Shown here in pieces: positions 6,801 to 15,132 of a stretch of 16,549 nucleotides of DNA. The stretch's first letter is position 1, and every line of letters begins with the position of its first letter. The translations under genes were made by a program, and so were the position numbers. Below the pieces are notes generated by a model. That model did no database searches. It was given only the letters and a program-made list of their open reading frames with translations, and had not been told where the DNA came from. The stretch covers positions 1 to 16,549 of the forward strand of contig JBFMFE010000295.1 in NCBI GenBank assembly GCA_040752295.1, read 5' to 3'. The stretch is from JBFMFE01 sp040752295. Lineage in GTDB: Bacteria; UBP15; UBA6099; JBFMBQ01.

Positions 6801-9651
6801 CTTCCCCAATGAAACCGACCGCGTCATGGAACAGCTGAAACTGGAATCGTCAGGCGGGGTGATTACGGTAACGTCCGTCAAAGCGGAATTGAGCGGTTCC
6901 GGCACCTCGTCGGACATCTCGGCGGCAAAACTCTACGACGATGTGAACGATAACGGCACATACGAGGGTGGAACGGACGTGCTGCTGGATACGAAAACAT
7001 TCGCCGGCTCACCCGCGTCCGCAACCTTCATTATCAGCTACAACGTTACGGCCGGGACGCCGGAATATCTGCTTATCGCCTACGACATCGCCGGCGGCGC
7101 CGCAGCGGGGAATACCGTCGGCGCATCCATTCCAAGCACGACCTACGTCACCACCTCCGGCGGCGAAAACATCTACTTCGCCAACACCATCCAGTCATCA
7201 AACTCTTCGATAGGACAAGCCCTTTCCGTCTCCGGCGCCGACAAGGCGCCTGCGACCGTTCAGGTGGGAGAAACCGATGTTGAGATGCTGTGGCTCACGC
7301 TCACGGCGTCCTCGGGCGCCATTACCTTGACCGACTTGAAGATTGACCGCACTGGCACGGGCGCGGATGCCGACATCGCCTCGGCGAAATTATATGACGA
7401 CGTGAACGACGACGGCGTGCTCGACATCGGCGACGCGCTCCTTTCAACTAAAACCTTCATCGGCGCAACCCTTACCTTCAATGCCTTGATTTATACCATA
7501 ACAAGCCCGACCGCGGAGCACCTCCTTGTGGTGTTCAACATAGCCTCCTCCGCCACGACTGGGAACACCGTCGGCGCCCGCATCGTTGACAAGACCTATG
7601 TAACGGTCACCGCGCCGCCCACCGTCAGCCCGTTCTCGACCATAAACTCCGGCACGCCGCAGATCACGAACACGCTCACGGTGAGCGGGACGGACAGGGC
7701 GGCGGCGCTCACGGACGTGACGAAGGGTCAGACCAACGTCGTCTTCGAGCAACTGACGATGTCCTCAGCCGCCGGAACAATCAACGTGGCAACGGTGAAG
7801 ATTGACCTGACCGGCACGGGTGTGGACACCGACGTCGCCACGGCGGCGCTGTATCACGACGTGAACGACAACGGCGCCTACGACGGCGGCACGGACGTGC
7901 AGCTCGGCGCCGACAAGACCTTTACCGCGGGAACGCTCACCTTCGACGGTTTCACCTTCCCCGTGGTCAACGGCGCCACGGAGAGCCTGATAGTCCTCTA
8001 TACCATCAGCGGCGCCGCCACGCAGGGCAGCACCGTTGGAGTTTCGCTTGCAAATTCCACATACGTAACGACATCGCCGTCCTCCGGCGTAACGGTGAAT
8101 TTCACGGTTTCGCCCATCAATTCAACAAACCTGGAAATCAAAAACGCCGCGTCCCTGACGGCGAGCTTCCAGACGATCACAAGCCCCGTGAACACGAACC
8201 AGACCTTCAGCGTGACCTTCTCCGTCACCAACGCCGTCGGCTCGTCGCAGGCGAACAACGTCAGCCCATCCCCGACGGATTTAACGAAATACTACATCGG
8301 CGGCGCGTTAGTAACGAAAATATCCGGTCCCACTCCTGCCAGCGCAAACATCGCGGGCGGCGGACTGCAGAATTTCGCCTACCAGTTCCGCGCGGACGCC
8401 GCCGGAACCGTCCAGTTCGAAGGCACAGCCACTGGCACGGAATCGAACCTCGGCACACCGGTCTCCTCCAACACGCCCACCTCAAACGTGGTGACGATCA
8501 ACCTCCAGGTCAGCCCGGTCTGGGAGTTCAGCGACAGCGGGACGACCCTCGCCTTCAACGAGGGCGGGCAGATGGAATGGGACTGCCCCGCCGGCGCACC
8601 GGTGAACACCTACTACATCGGCAACAGCAACGGAAAATTCTACGCGATAAACATGAGCGACGGGACGAAAAGGTGGGCGTACACCGCGCTGGCGGCAATA
8701 AACTCGCTTCCGAAAGTAAATTATGAAACGTGCAACATCTACTTCGGCGACGACAGCGGCAACTTCTACGCCATCCACGATGACGGCGCCTCCGCGAGCA
8801 ACGTATGGGGACCGCTGAGTCTTTCTCCCGCCAGCGCAATAAAGGCGGCGCCGATCCTGGACATCGTGGGCACCGAGACGCGCGTTTATGTCCCCTCTAC
8901 GAACGGCACTTTCTACTGCCGCCTCGCCGACACAGGCGGCGCCTGCACGGGATGGACTGACACCGCCATGGGCGCGGCAGTGTCCTCATCACCAGCCCTC
9001 TCCGCCGACAACTACTTCTGGGTGCCGACCGAGGGAGGGGCGATTCAAAAAGTGGACAAGACCAACGGTAACATAGTCGTAACCTTCATCGGCTACGGCG
9101 TGTTCAACTCGTCGCCCTTCACCTTCCCGAGGGACCTGCTCGACTACAGCCTCGGCAACTGGATGTTCATCGGTGACAACAACAGAAAATTCTACCGTCT
9201 GGACACCTGGCAGCTGGCGGGCAGCGAGATCGCCTGGACATTCAGCCCCTCCTCCCCCGTGCAGGTACTAGAATTCAAGACCGGCGCCTGGTTCAACAAG
9301 GGCTTCGTCCAGGTCGGCAACGAGAGTGTGTACGCAGGCAACGACAACGGCTGCATCTATTCGCTTAACTACACGAACGGCACGCAGAAATGGATGTACC
9401 CGGACGGAACCTCGTGCCTGACTTACCCGGTAACGAGCAGGACGCTTTTCTACAACAACATCGTCTACTTCGGAACCAGCAACGGCTCCTTCTACGCCCT
9501 TCAGGACAACGTAACCTCGGCGTCGGTCCTCACCGGCTGGCCGTATGTTGCTGCCGGCGCGATTAAAGCGGTTTCAGTCGATGCGTACGGCACCAACCGA
9601 GTAATGGCGATTTCAGCGGACGGCAAAGTCTACGCCTTCCCGCTGCAATAA
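3820..9651 (+). CDS. Giant modular exported protein with C-terminal PQQ-like propeller
   Basis: A 1943-residue exported protein. Residues 1-40 form a signal peptide with hydrophobic core YSLLAAFTIFLFF and ending near ADA. Two related beta-rich domains follow (about 42-187 and 188-350; both contain KLEVWE and a VxLRFxAY-like strand). Three type A modules (about 358-500, 514-660, 676-822) share YAG-type starts and the phrase ITNTGA. Four type B modules start near 827, 982, 1135 and 1285 with L-x-V-x-G-x-D-K/R-A. Each type B module carries one D-V-N-D/N-D/N-G loop resembling a calcium-binding dockerin/EF loop. An Ig-like domain (about 1444-1560) leads to a PQQ-like propeller (about 1564-1943; blades such as VYFGTSNGSFYAL). 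No membrane anchor or sorting tail is visible, so it is probably secreted or held by partners. First gene of a sigma-54-driven operon. ATG 3820 has no ribosome binding site; it is the only start after the predicted transcript start. Ligand and function unknown. Confidence 0.9.
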   Translation: MSSKGKTRKIFGEGFSLTTRYSLLAAFTIFLFFSCRADAAVSLTKRPGVVDYDSLMLVVASSDNFRWSHRVPGNLAGYNENDYSEFNNFGFALGSPPTSVSVEGEWRYVGEQPDGVKLEVWEQETSTWHDETGITITTADSTWSRTVTAYINTALDVNNIKVRLVAYEGTSIASDVEIDGIRVNVDAGAIIRYPGGGLSTSVIAIQSSDDVWLPWLANIPQNAFDETKYQEYTNAGFTMPAGSIMGSVQVTYEWQWNRLAAGANISAAKLEVWEADNPGWNIHNETLVVPTYGVDSSETKQVASYIDTANDINNLKLRFLAYKVGTPTIGTRPDYISITAKRKIVASDVPVYGPGAATYYAGETDKLVLDFKIPDDDGAADTLNTLYVTNAGTATNTTDIASLKLYTDTGAVGWQGPPTDTQIGVFTWNAVAGRWEVSPAVGIPIGGLRLFVAANIASNPTDARTIQMQIPVNAITVASTYGGPTDAAITNPYTQTIDGMIAAQITNTGAPAVSFYAGATNQLVMDFTIPLNGATADTLTGLRVKNSGTALNSTDISAVNAWAENGVTAGFQAAEDTSLGALTWSAANSWWAKTDILLAYSSAQRLYITVDIASNPTDGSTAQIYLPQGGTDADAGVVVASGNDGPLDAVITNPNVQTVDGMIAAQITNTGAAAATFYANDTNKLVMNFLLPANGTTADTLTGLRVQNTGTAVNGTDIAAVKFWEDRDDNGIFAPAGADAPALATATWNAGGWWEALLLSTAIPSGGQRFFVSTDIAATHTALSTIQMALKQGSADVDAGVVVASGNDGPLDAVITNPNVQTIKKRLDVSGIDKAPAYVNIGSTNNTMLQLQCTASNGTIQISTVQADLSGTALDTDIAAAKLWHDVNNDGAWDAGDAQLSTTKTFTAGTLTFDAAAFNVVSGTPESVIITYDIAVAAVPGRTAGVSLANSTYVTVSAPGSDDVAFAAEPTASSNSLIGTTLTVTGYDKAPAEVFPNETDRVMEQLKLESSGGVITVTSVKAELSGSGTSSDISAAKLYDDVNDNGTYEGGTDVLLDTKTFAGSPASATFIISYNVTAGTPEYLLIAYDIAGGAAAGNTVGASIPSTTYVTTSGGENIYFANTIQSSNSSIGQALSVSGADKAPATVQVGETDVEMLWLTLTASSGAITLTDLKIDRTGTGADADIASAKLYDDVNDDGVLDIGDALLSTKTFIGATLTFNALIYTITSPTAEHLLVVFNIASSATTGNTVGARIVDKTYVTVTAPPTVSPFSTINSGTPQITNTLTVSGTDRAAALTDVTKGQTNVVFEQLTMSSAAGTINVATVKIDLTGTGVDTDVATAALYHDVNDNGAYDGGTDVQLGADKTFTAGTLTFDGFTFPVVNGATESLIVLYTISGAATQGSTVGVSLANSTYVTTSPSSGVTVNFTVSPINSTNLEIKNAASLTASFQTITSPVNTNQTFSVTFSVTNAVGSSQANNVSPSPTDLTKYYIGGALVTKISGPTPASANIAGGGLQNFAYQFRADAAGTVQFEGTATGTESNLGTPVSSNTPTSNVVTINLQVSPVWEFSDSGTTLAFNEGGQMEWDCPAGAPVNTYYIGNSNGKFYAINMSDGTKRWAYTALAAINSLPKVNYETCNIYFGDDSGNFYAIHDDGASASNVWGPLSLSPASAIKAAPILDIVGTETRVYVPSTNGTFYCRLADTGGACTGWTDTAMGAAVSSSPALSADNYFWVPTEGGAIQKVDKTNGNIVVTFIGYGVFNSSPFTFPRDLLDYSLGNWMFIGDNNRKFYRLDTWQLAGSEIAWTFSPSSPVQVLEFKTGAWFNKGFVQVGNESVYAGNDNGCIYSLNYTNGTQKWMYPDGTSCLTYPVTSRTLFYNNIVYFGTSNGSFYALQDNVTSASVLTGWPYVAAGAIKAVSVDAYGTNRVMAISADGKVYAFPLQ
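3867..3894 (+). repeat. Tandem heptanucleotide repeat in signal-peptide region
   Basis: Four perfect-length heptamers, ACTCACT-ACTCGCT-ACTCACT-ACTCGCT, followed by GCT, lie in frame within the signal peptide of the giant protein. They encode its SLTTRYSLLAA segment. The pattern resembles the short tandem heptamer repeats known from cyanobacteria and other genomes. Confidence 0.85.
5743..5792 (+). repeat. 50-bp perfect direct repeat, copy 1
   Basis: Identical to 6235-6284. It spans the end of type A module 2, encoding GNDGPLDAVITNPNVQT. The 492-bp offset equals 164 codons, so the repeat keeps frame. Identity this long among diverged modules points to recent duplication or gene conversion. Confidence 0.9.
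6235..6284 (+). repeat. 50-bp perfect direct repeat, copy 2
   Basis: Second copy of the 50-bp block at 5743-5792, at the end of type A module 3 just before the first type B module. The sequence diverges immediately after the block (GACGGTT versus GACCATC). Confidence 0.9.
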
Positions 9652-9660
9652 ATACGGTGC

Positions 9661-12600
9661 ATGGTACGGAAGGAAAAAGATAAAACGGCAACGGTAAGGG
9701 AAATGAGAAACAAAAGTCCAAAGCGCAACAGAATAAGCACCCTTCTAATTTTGCTTTTACCTGTGTACTCGCTACTCGCTGCCGGCGACTTTTCATACGC
9801 GTCCGACTGGCCGACCTTCCTCGGCGACGCAGCCCATTCCGGATACACCTCGAACTCAGCGTCGCCTCCGCTGAGCCAGGCGTGGGAATTCAACGCCGGG
9901 AACGCCATACACTCCTCGCCCTCAAAAGCCGGGTACCTCGTTTTCATCGGCACGGCGAACGGCACGCTCCATGCCGTCCACGTCCAGACCGGCAATGCGA
10001 TATGGCAGTTCCAGGCAGACGGAATGGTCGTCTCCGCGCCGGCGGCGGCGGACGGCAAGGTGGTGTTGACGACTAAAAAAGGGAAAGTGTACGCGCTCGG
10101 GCAGACAAGCGGGGCGCAGCTCTGGAGCCGCGACCTCGGAGGCGCCATCTACTCCTCGCCGACAATCGCCGACGGAAGGGTCTTCGTCTCCGTCGGGGAG
10201 CCTGCGAACAAGGTGGCGGCACTCAGCCTCAGCACCGGCGCCACCCTCTGGGAATTCGCAGCCGGGCAGCCGTTCTACTCGACCCCCGCGGCAGCTGATG
10301 GAATGGTGTGGGTCGGCTGCGACGACGGCGTTTTCTACGGACTCGACTCCTCAAGCGGAGCGCAGATTGCCGCCCGCGCTACCGGCGGGATGATCTATAC
10401 ATCATCGCCCGCCATCGCAAACGGCGTGGTTTTCGGCGCGCCGGGTGAATATGACCTGAACGTTTACGCTTTCAACGCACAGACGGGAGCGCCCGTCTGG
10501 CAGGCGGCGCCCTTCCCCGGCGACTCGATAGTCAAAGTCTCCTCCGTTATTTCATCGGGCGGCAAAGTATACCTCTCAATCGGGTACCCGCAACAGAAAA
10601 TAGCCGCACTTAACGCTTCCGACGGACAACTCGCATGGCAGGCGACGCTCGGAGACGTCACGGGGATGACCTTCGCGCCTTCGCCCGCGGCAGCCAGCAG
10701 TACCCTCTACGTCTGCACGACGGATGGCACGCTGCACATATTCAATACGTCCACCGGCGCAAGCCTCGGCACGGTCAGCCTCGGCGGACCCACCGACGCC
10801 TCGCCCGCCATCGCAGACGGCATGGTCTTCGTCTCAACCCGCAACGGCAGCCTCATCGCTTATCTTGGCTCGGACAACTCCCAGCCGACGGCGTCGCTCA
10901 ACAACATATCCTCCCCGGTTTCCGGAACGATCACCATAAGCGGCACGGCGACGGACGACAGCCTGAGGGAGTTCATCATTGATTACGGCGCAGGCGCATC
11001 GCCTACATCGTGGACGCAACTAACTTACTCCAACCTCCCCGTTGAAAACGGCACGATAACCACGTGGTACACTGCCGAAGCGGCCGACGGGGACTATACC
11101 ATCCGCCTCGTGGCAACAGACAACTCCAACAACTCCGCAACCGCTACAATGCTGGTCACGGTAGACAACACCCCGCCTGCATTCACCGGTATCCAATACG
11201 CGCAGGATACGACAACAGGAGGAACGGTGGATATTTCGTGGACCCCAGCTTCCGATCCGCATACTCCGATAACTTACTACGTCTACCATTCAACCGCCTC
11301 CGGTGCCTTCGATTACGACAACCCTGCAGCCATGACCACTCAGACACAACTACAAATTGGCAGCCTGACCAACGGAACGACGTATTACTTTTCAGTCCGG
11401 GCAGCCGACGCGGTCGGCAACATGGATGAAAATACCGCCGAGAAAGCCGTTACCCCAACGGATGGCACCACGGCAGATAAAACGCCGCCATCCTTCGCTG
11501 GTATCATCTCCGGCGCGGCATTGGGAACCGACGGAGCGATCAGCATCTCATACAACGAAGCTTACGACCCCTCCACGCCAATCACCTACAACATCTACAT
11601 CTCGACAACAAGCGGCGACTACGGCGGCTTTTCGACACCTTCTCACAATGCCTCGCAGACAACGTTCGTCACCCCGTCACTGGTTAACGGACGGACATAC
11701 TACTTCGTGGTCCGCGCCGCCGACGCCGCCGGAAACGAAGACGACAACACGGTCGAAATGTCCGCCGTTCCAGTGGACACCACCAGCCCGACCATACAGA
11801 TAACCTACCCGGCGGACGGTTCGATACTAAATTCAACCTTAATAACCGTAAACGGAACGACTGACCCGTACTCCACCCTGACGCTGAACGGCAATACAAT
11901 AGTAGTCCAAACGGATGGCACATTCACCACCAGCGTATCTCTTGCAGAGGGATCGAACACACTGCAATTTGTGGCGGAGGACCCATCCGGCAACAAAGGT
12001 TACCTGAACCTGTCTGTAACCGTTGACACAACGCCGCCCGTGGCGACGATAACAAGCCCGGCAGCGGGGGAAACGGTGTCTGGTTCCGTGGCAATCACCG
12101 GCGCCGCATCTGACGCCGCCCTCGCAAACTACAAAGTCGAATACGGCGCCACGGCGTCGCCCTCATCGTGGACGGCGATCACGGAATCCACGCAGAACGT
12201 CACAGGCGGCACGCTCGCCACGTGGGACGCGTCAAAGTTCGGCGGAACCTACACCATGCGCCTCACGGCGATGGACGTCGCGGGCAACTCCACCTCCGCC
12301 TCCGTGCAGGTGACCGTGTCCAATCCTGTAACCGTCTCCGGCGTGCTGACGGCGGGCGAATGGCACATGATGTCCCTACCGATGCAGCCGGATCAGACTT
12401 CCCCAAAGGCGGTCTTCGGCACGACCGGATACAAGATCATCCGCTGGGACCCGCAGAAAGCGGAACCCGATCCCTACGCTCTCAACTACGTCTCGCCCGG
12501 CGAATTGCGCCCCGGAGAGGCTTTCTTTATCAAACCTTACGACAACGATCTTTCATATACGATCCACGGGAAGGTGGCAGACACGACGGCGGATTATTCA

Positions 12601-13866
12601 ATTGCGCTTCACAGCGGCTGGAACCAGGTCGGTTCGCCCTACGACCGCGAGTTCAGCATCGGCACGCTGAAAGTGAAAAAGAACGGCACGGTTTACAACT
12701 TCGACGACGCGGCGGGCGCGGGGCTTATAGCTTCGGTACTTTTCTCTTATGAAAACGGCGGCTACTCGATGAACGAAAGCTCTTACAACATGATCCCGTG
12801 GATTGGCTACTTCCTCAAGGCGTACGACGACGTTGATCTTCTCTTCGATTCCACGGTACCCGAGCCGATATCCGCAACACGCGCGCTTGCTAAGATCATC
12901 CGCCCGCGCCTCAAAGGTTTGAGAATTTCCGCCCGCGCCGCAGGGCTGCGCGACGACGACAACCTCCTCGGCATCTCCCCTGACGGCGCCGACGGTTTCG
13001 ATCGCAAAGACGTCGAGGAACCACCCCGCAGCGCCGACCGTTACCTCTCGCTCTACTTCACTCCATCCGAGCCGGAGCGTTCCACCGAGCGCCTCGCAAA
13101 CGACGTCAGGCTCACCTTCAGCGCGTCGAAAGAATGGCGTATGAACGTCGAAACCAGCGCAACCACAACCGTCACAATCGAATGGGACGCCTCGGAACTC
13201 GCCGCAGGCAGGTATAGCGTGATACTGACCGACATCGTCAGCGGAACCACGGTCAACATGCTCGAAACCGGCTCTTACTCGTACACGCCGTCAGGCGCCT
13301 CGCCGCGAGCCTTCACCATTACGGTCACAGCGTCAAGCGCCAGCCAGACCGAGACCGTCTCGCACACCCTCCACTCCGGCTGGAACCTCCTATCGTTCCC
13401 CATCGAGCCGGAGGTAACGAACGCGCTCGTCCAACTCGGCGACGACATCTCTAAGATGAACGTCTTCCAGTTCCACGACCGGAAGATGTACACGGTGCAC
13501 GACGAGGAAGGCGTGGACATCCAGGCGGGCATCGGCTACTGGGTACACGTCGAGGAAAACATCACGGTGGACGTCGAAGGCGCGCCGACCAGCGTCGGCG
13601 TACCGATTCGAGTTCCCCTCGAGAAAGGCTGGAACCTGATTGGCGATCCCTACACCCAGCCCATCGAGTGGGGCGACAACATATCGGTATCCTACTCCGG
13701 GGTAGAGCTGCCGCTCTCGGAAGCTGCCGCACGGGGATGGCTGGACATGCGCTTGTTCGAATACATCGAGGGCGCTTACGCCGAGGTGCCCGAAGGCGGC
13801 CGGATGGAGCCGTGGAAGGGCTACTTCGTGAAGACCAACGTACGCTGCGAACTTATCATTAAATAA
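9661..13866 (+). CDS. Exported PQQ-propeller/Fn3/Ig protein with GWN-type C-terminal domains
   Basis: A 1401-residue exported protein, 9 bp after the giant gene. A signal peptide with core STLLILLLPVYSLLAA ends at SYA (45-47). A PQQ-like propeller occupies about 48-403, with blades such as VFIGTANGTLHAVHVQTG. Then come an Ig-like domain (about 404-502), two Fn3-like domains (about 505-600, 605-702; both with TYYF.VRAADA.GN), and two Ig-like domains (about 706-790, 791-888). The C-terminus has W-based 'GWNL(I/L)S.P' domains at W901, W987, W1241 and W1324, each pair closing with a GYF(L/V)K strand. A middle domain contains DGADGFDRKDVEEPP (1108-1122). Such proteins are usually surface-exposed and involved in binding or assembly; no catalytic site is evident. 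ATG 9661 is the longest start. ATG 9703 (residue 15) follows AAGGGAA closely and gives a more standard signal peptide, so it may be the true start. Confidence 0.9.
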   Translation: MVRKEKDKTATVREMRNKSPKRNRISTLLILLLPVYSLLAAGDFSYASDWPTFLGDAAHSGYTSNSASPPLSQAWEFNAGNAIHSSPSKAGYLVFIGTANGTLHAVHVQTGNAIWQFQADGMVVSAPAAADGKVVLTTKKGKVYALGQTSGAQLWSRDLGGAIYSSPTIADGRVFVSVGEPANKVAALSLSTGATLWEFAAGQPFYSTPAAADGMVWVGCDDGVFYGLDSSSGAQIAARATGGMIYTSSPAIANGVVFGAPGEYDLNVYAFNAQTGAPVWQAAPFPGDSIVKVSSVISSGGKVYLSIGYPQQKIAALNASDGQLAWQATLGDVTGMTFAPSPAAASSTLYVCTTDGTLHIFNTSTGASLGTVSLGGPTDASPAIADGMVFVSTRNGSLIAYLGSDNSQPTASLNNISSPVSGTITISGTATDDSLREFIIDYGAGASPTSWTQLTYSNLPVENGTITTWYTAEAADGDYTIRLVATDNSNNSATATMLVTVDNTPPAFTGIQYAQDTTTGGTVDISWTPASDPHTPITYYVYHSTASGAFDYDNPAAMTTQTQLQIGSLTNGTTYYFSVRAADAVGNMDENTAEKAVTPTDGTTADKTPPSFAGIISGAALGTDGAISISYNEAYDPSTPITYNIYISTTSGDYGGFSTPSHNASQTTFVTPSLVNGRTYYFVVRAADAAGNEDDNTVEMSAVPVDTTSPTIQITYPADGSILNSTLITVNGTTDPYSTLTLNGNTIVVQTDGTFTTSVSLAEGSNTLQFVAEDPSGNKGYLNLSVTVDTTPPVATITSPAAGETVSGSVAITGAASDAALANYKVEYGATASPSSWTAITESTQNVTGGTLATWDASKFGGTYTMRLTAMDVAGNSTSASVQVTVSNPVTVSGVLTAGEWHMMSLPMQPDQTSPKAVFGTTGYKIIRWDPQKAEPDPYALNYVSPGELRPGEAFFIKPYDNDLSYTIHGKVADTTADYSIALHSGWNQVGSPYDREFSIGTLKVKKNGTVYNFDDAAGAGLIASVLFSYENGGYSMNESSYNMIPWIGYFLKAYDDVDLLFDSTVPEPISATRALAKIIRPRLKGLRISARAAGLRDDDNLLGISPDGADGFDRKDVEEPPRSADRYLSLYFTPSEPERSTERLANDVRLTFSASKEWRMNVETSATTTVTIEWDASELAAGRYSVILTDIVSGTTVNMLETGSYSYTPSGASPRAFTITVTASSASQTETVSHTLHSGWNLLSFPIEPEVTNALVQLGDDISKMNVFQFHDRKMYTVHDEEGVDIQAGIGYWVHVEENITVDVEGAPTSVGVPIRVPLEKGWNLIGDPYTQPIEWGDNISVSYSGVELPLSEAAARGWLDMRLFEYIEGAYAEVPEGGRMEPWKGYFVKTNVRCELIIK
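9767..9780 (+). repeat. Heptanucleotide repeat, second gene
   Basis: Two ACTCGCT heptamers followed by GCC sit in the signal-peptide core of the second large gene and encode YSLLAA, the same peptide as in the first gene. The copies are in the same orientation and the same reading phase as those at 3867-3894. Confidence 0.75.
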
Positions 13867-13878
13867 GAGCGATCAACC

Positions 13879-14877
13879 ATGGACGAAGGAAAACAAATCG
13901 TGTCAAACAACAAGACATATCTGCTGACAATCCTTGTTTTTGCCGTCACCATTTTGCTAACCTCGTGCGGCGGCGGATCGTCTGCCCCCACGGGAAGTCT
14001 CAACGGGCAGGTTCAGGTACCGGAAGGTTTCAACCCGAAGGCAGCCGCAAGAACCGCCGGAAAGGGGCTCATGGGAGCGGCGGTAACAGCCTACTCCACG
14101 ACCGTCACCGCCGACGCGGACGGCAACTTCACTTTCGCCTCCCTTCCGGTGGCGAACTGCACGGAAATAGCCGCCGCGAGCGGGGCGATTCAATTGAAGA
14201 TGTACGCGGATATCACCGCCGGCTCGAACTCCAAGAACATCAACTCCACCACCACGGCGGCGGCGGTCATTTATGAAAAGCTGGTCTCCCTGAACATGGC
14301 TGCCCCGGCGATTGGCACGGTTGAAGGCTCCGCACTCATCACGCCGCTGAAAACTGAAATCGGAAACGCCCTGCTCCAACCTCAATCGTACAGTTACGCA
14401 TCTTTTGCTGACAGCCAGAACACCGCTGACGTCATTGCGAGAATCAACGCGGGGGCATCGTTCTCAGACACCACCGCGCCAGCCATCACAATAACCTACC
14501 CCGCAAACGGCAGCCAGGCTACCGACAGTAAATTCGTCGACGCCTCCTTTGCAATCCAGTTCACTTATTCTGACTCCGAAAGCGTCCCTGACTCTGTGGG
14601 CTCGCCCATTGCCGCCACCATCCAACTCGACGGCGGCAACCCCGTCACGATAACGAACTACTTCGCCACCCCCACTGTGGCGACTCAATTCGAACAGCAG
14701 TCGTCATCGCTTGCGGAAATCACCGGCTCCCTGATCGACATAACAACCAACGTCACTACCCGCACGGCCACCATTACTCTCAGCATGACAGACATCTCAG
14801 GCAACACCGGCACCGGCATTTCCACCTTCACAATAATCCCAGACGTGGGCCCGCCACCTGAAAAGGCTGCAAAATAG
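13879..14877 (+). CDS. Exported lipoprotein with Ig-like domain
   Basis: A 332-residue lipoprotein, third gene of the operon, 12 bp after its neighbour. The signal sequence LLTILVFAVTILLTSC has a clear lipobox with Cys30 followed by GGGSS, so it is processed and lipidated. Residues about 39-115 (GSLNGQVQVPEGF, then ADADGNFTFASLP) look like a carboxypeptidase-regulatory/CNA-B type beta domain. Residues about 200-322 (APAITITYPANGS, then MTDISGNTGTGISTFTI) form an Ig-like domain like those in the preceding protein. It may anchor or assist the two large exported proteins; that is inference. Coordinates use ATG 13879, which has no ribosome binding site. GTG 13900 (residue 8) has GAAGGA 9 nt upstream and gives a compact signal peptide, so it is the likelier start. 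Confidence 0.85.
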   Translation: MDEGKQIVSNNKTYLLTILVFAVTILLTSCGGGSSAPTGSLNGQVQVPEGFNPKAAARTAGKGLMGAAVTAYSTTVTADADGNFTFASLPVANCTEIAAASGAIQLKMYADITAGSNSKNINSTTTAAAVIYEKLVSLNMAAPAIGTVEGSALITPLKTEIGNALLQPQSYSYASFADSQNTADVIARINAGASFSDTTAPAITITYPANGSQATDSKFVDASFAIQFTYSDSESVPDSVGSPIAATIQLDGGNPVTITNYFATPTVATQFEQQSSSLAEITGSLIDITTNVTTRTATITLSMTDISGNTGTGISTFTIIPDVGPPPEKAAK

Positions 14878-14907
14878 CCGGGCAACTTGCAGCAAAGAGA
14901 ACCCGGC
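14877..14907 (+). terminator. Weak hairpin after the operon
   Basis: GCCGGG (14877-14882, overlapping the stop codon) pairs with CCCGGC (14902-14907) around a 19-nt loop. No T-tract follows, so termination may be weak or factor-dependent. It is the only hairpin seen at the operon end. Confidence 0.3.
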
Positions 14908-15132
14908 CGATACTATATAGCCGTGCATAAGTTGTAGGACATGAATATGGATTATAAATGCATTGAACACAATGGTCACAAAATTGCATATTTCCCTCTG
15001 AAAATCTCACGAATGATGATATTGTGCTATAGCATTTTGTGGTCATTAGTGTGTCCTGTTATTTATGCGCAGATATATATATCGAAGTTACACGCCTTAT
15101 TTCTGCAAAACCATCGTGAAACATGCGCGTAA
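14908..15132. other. AT-rich gap without a convincing gene
   Basis: About 225 bp, clearly richer in A and T than the operon before it. The open frames across it are short, lack ribosome binding sites and show no protein-like composition. It ends where amidoligase-like coding begins and looks like a junction between unrelated DNA. Confidence 0.5.
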
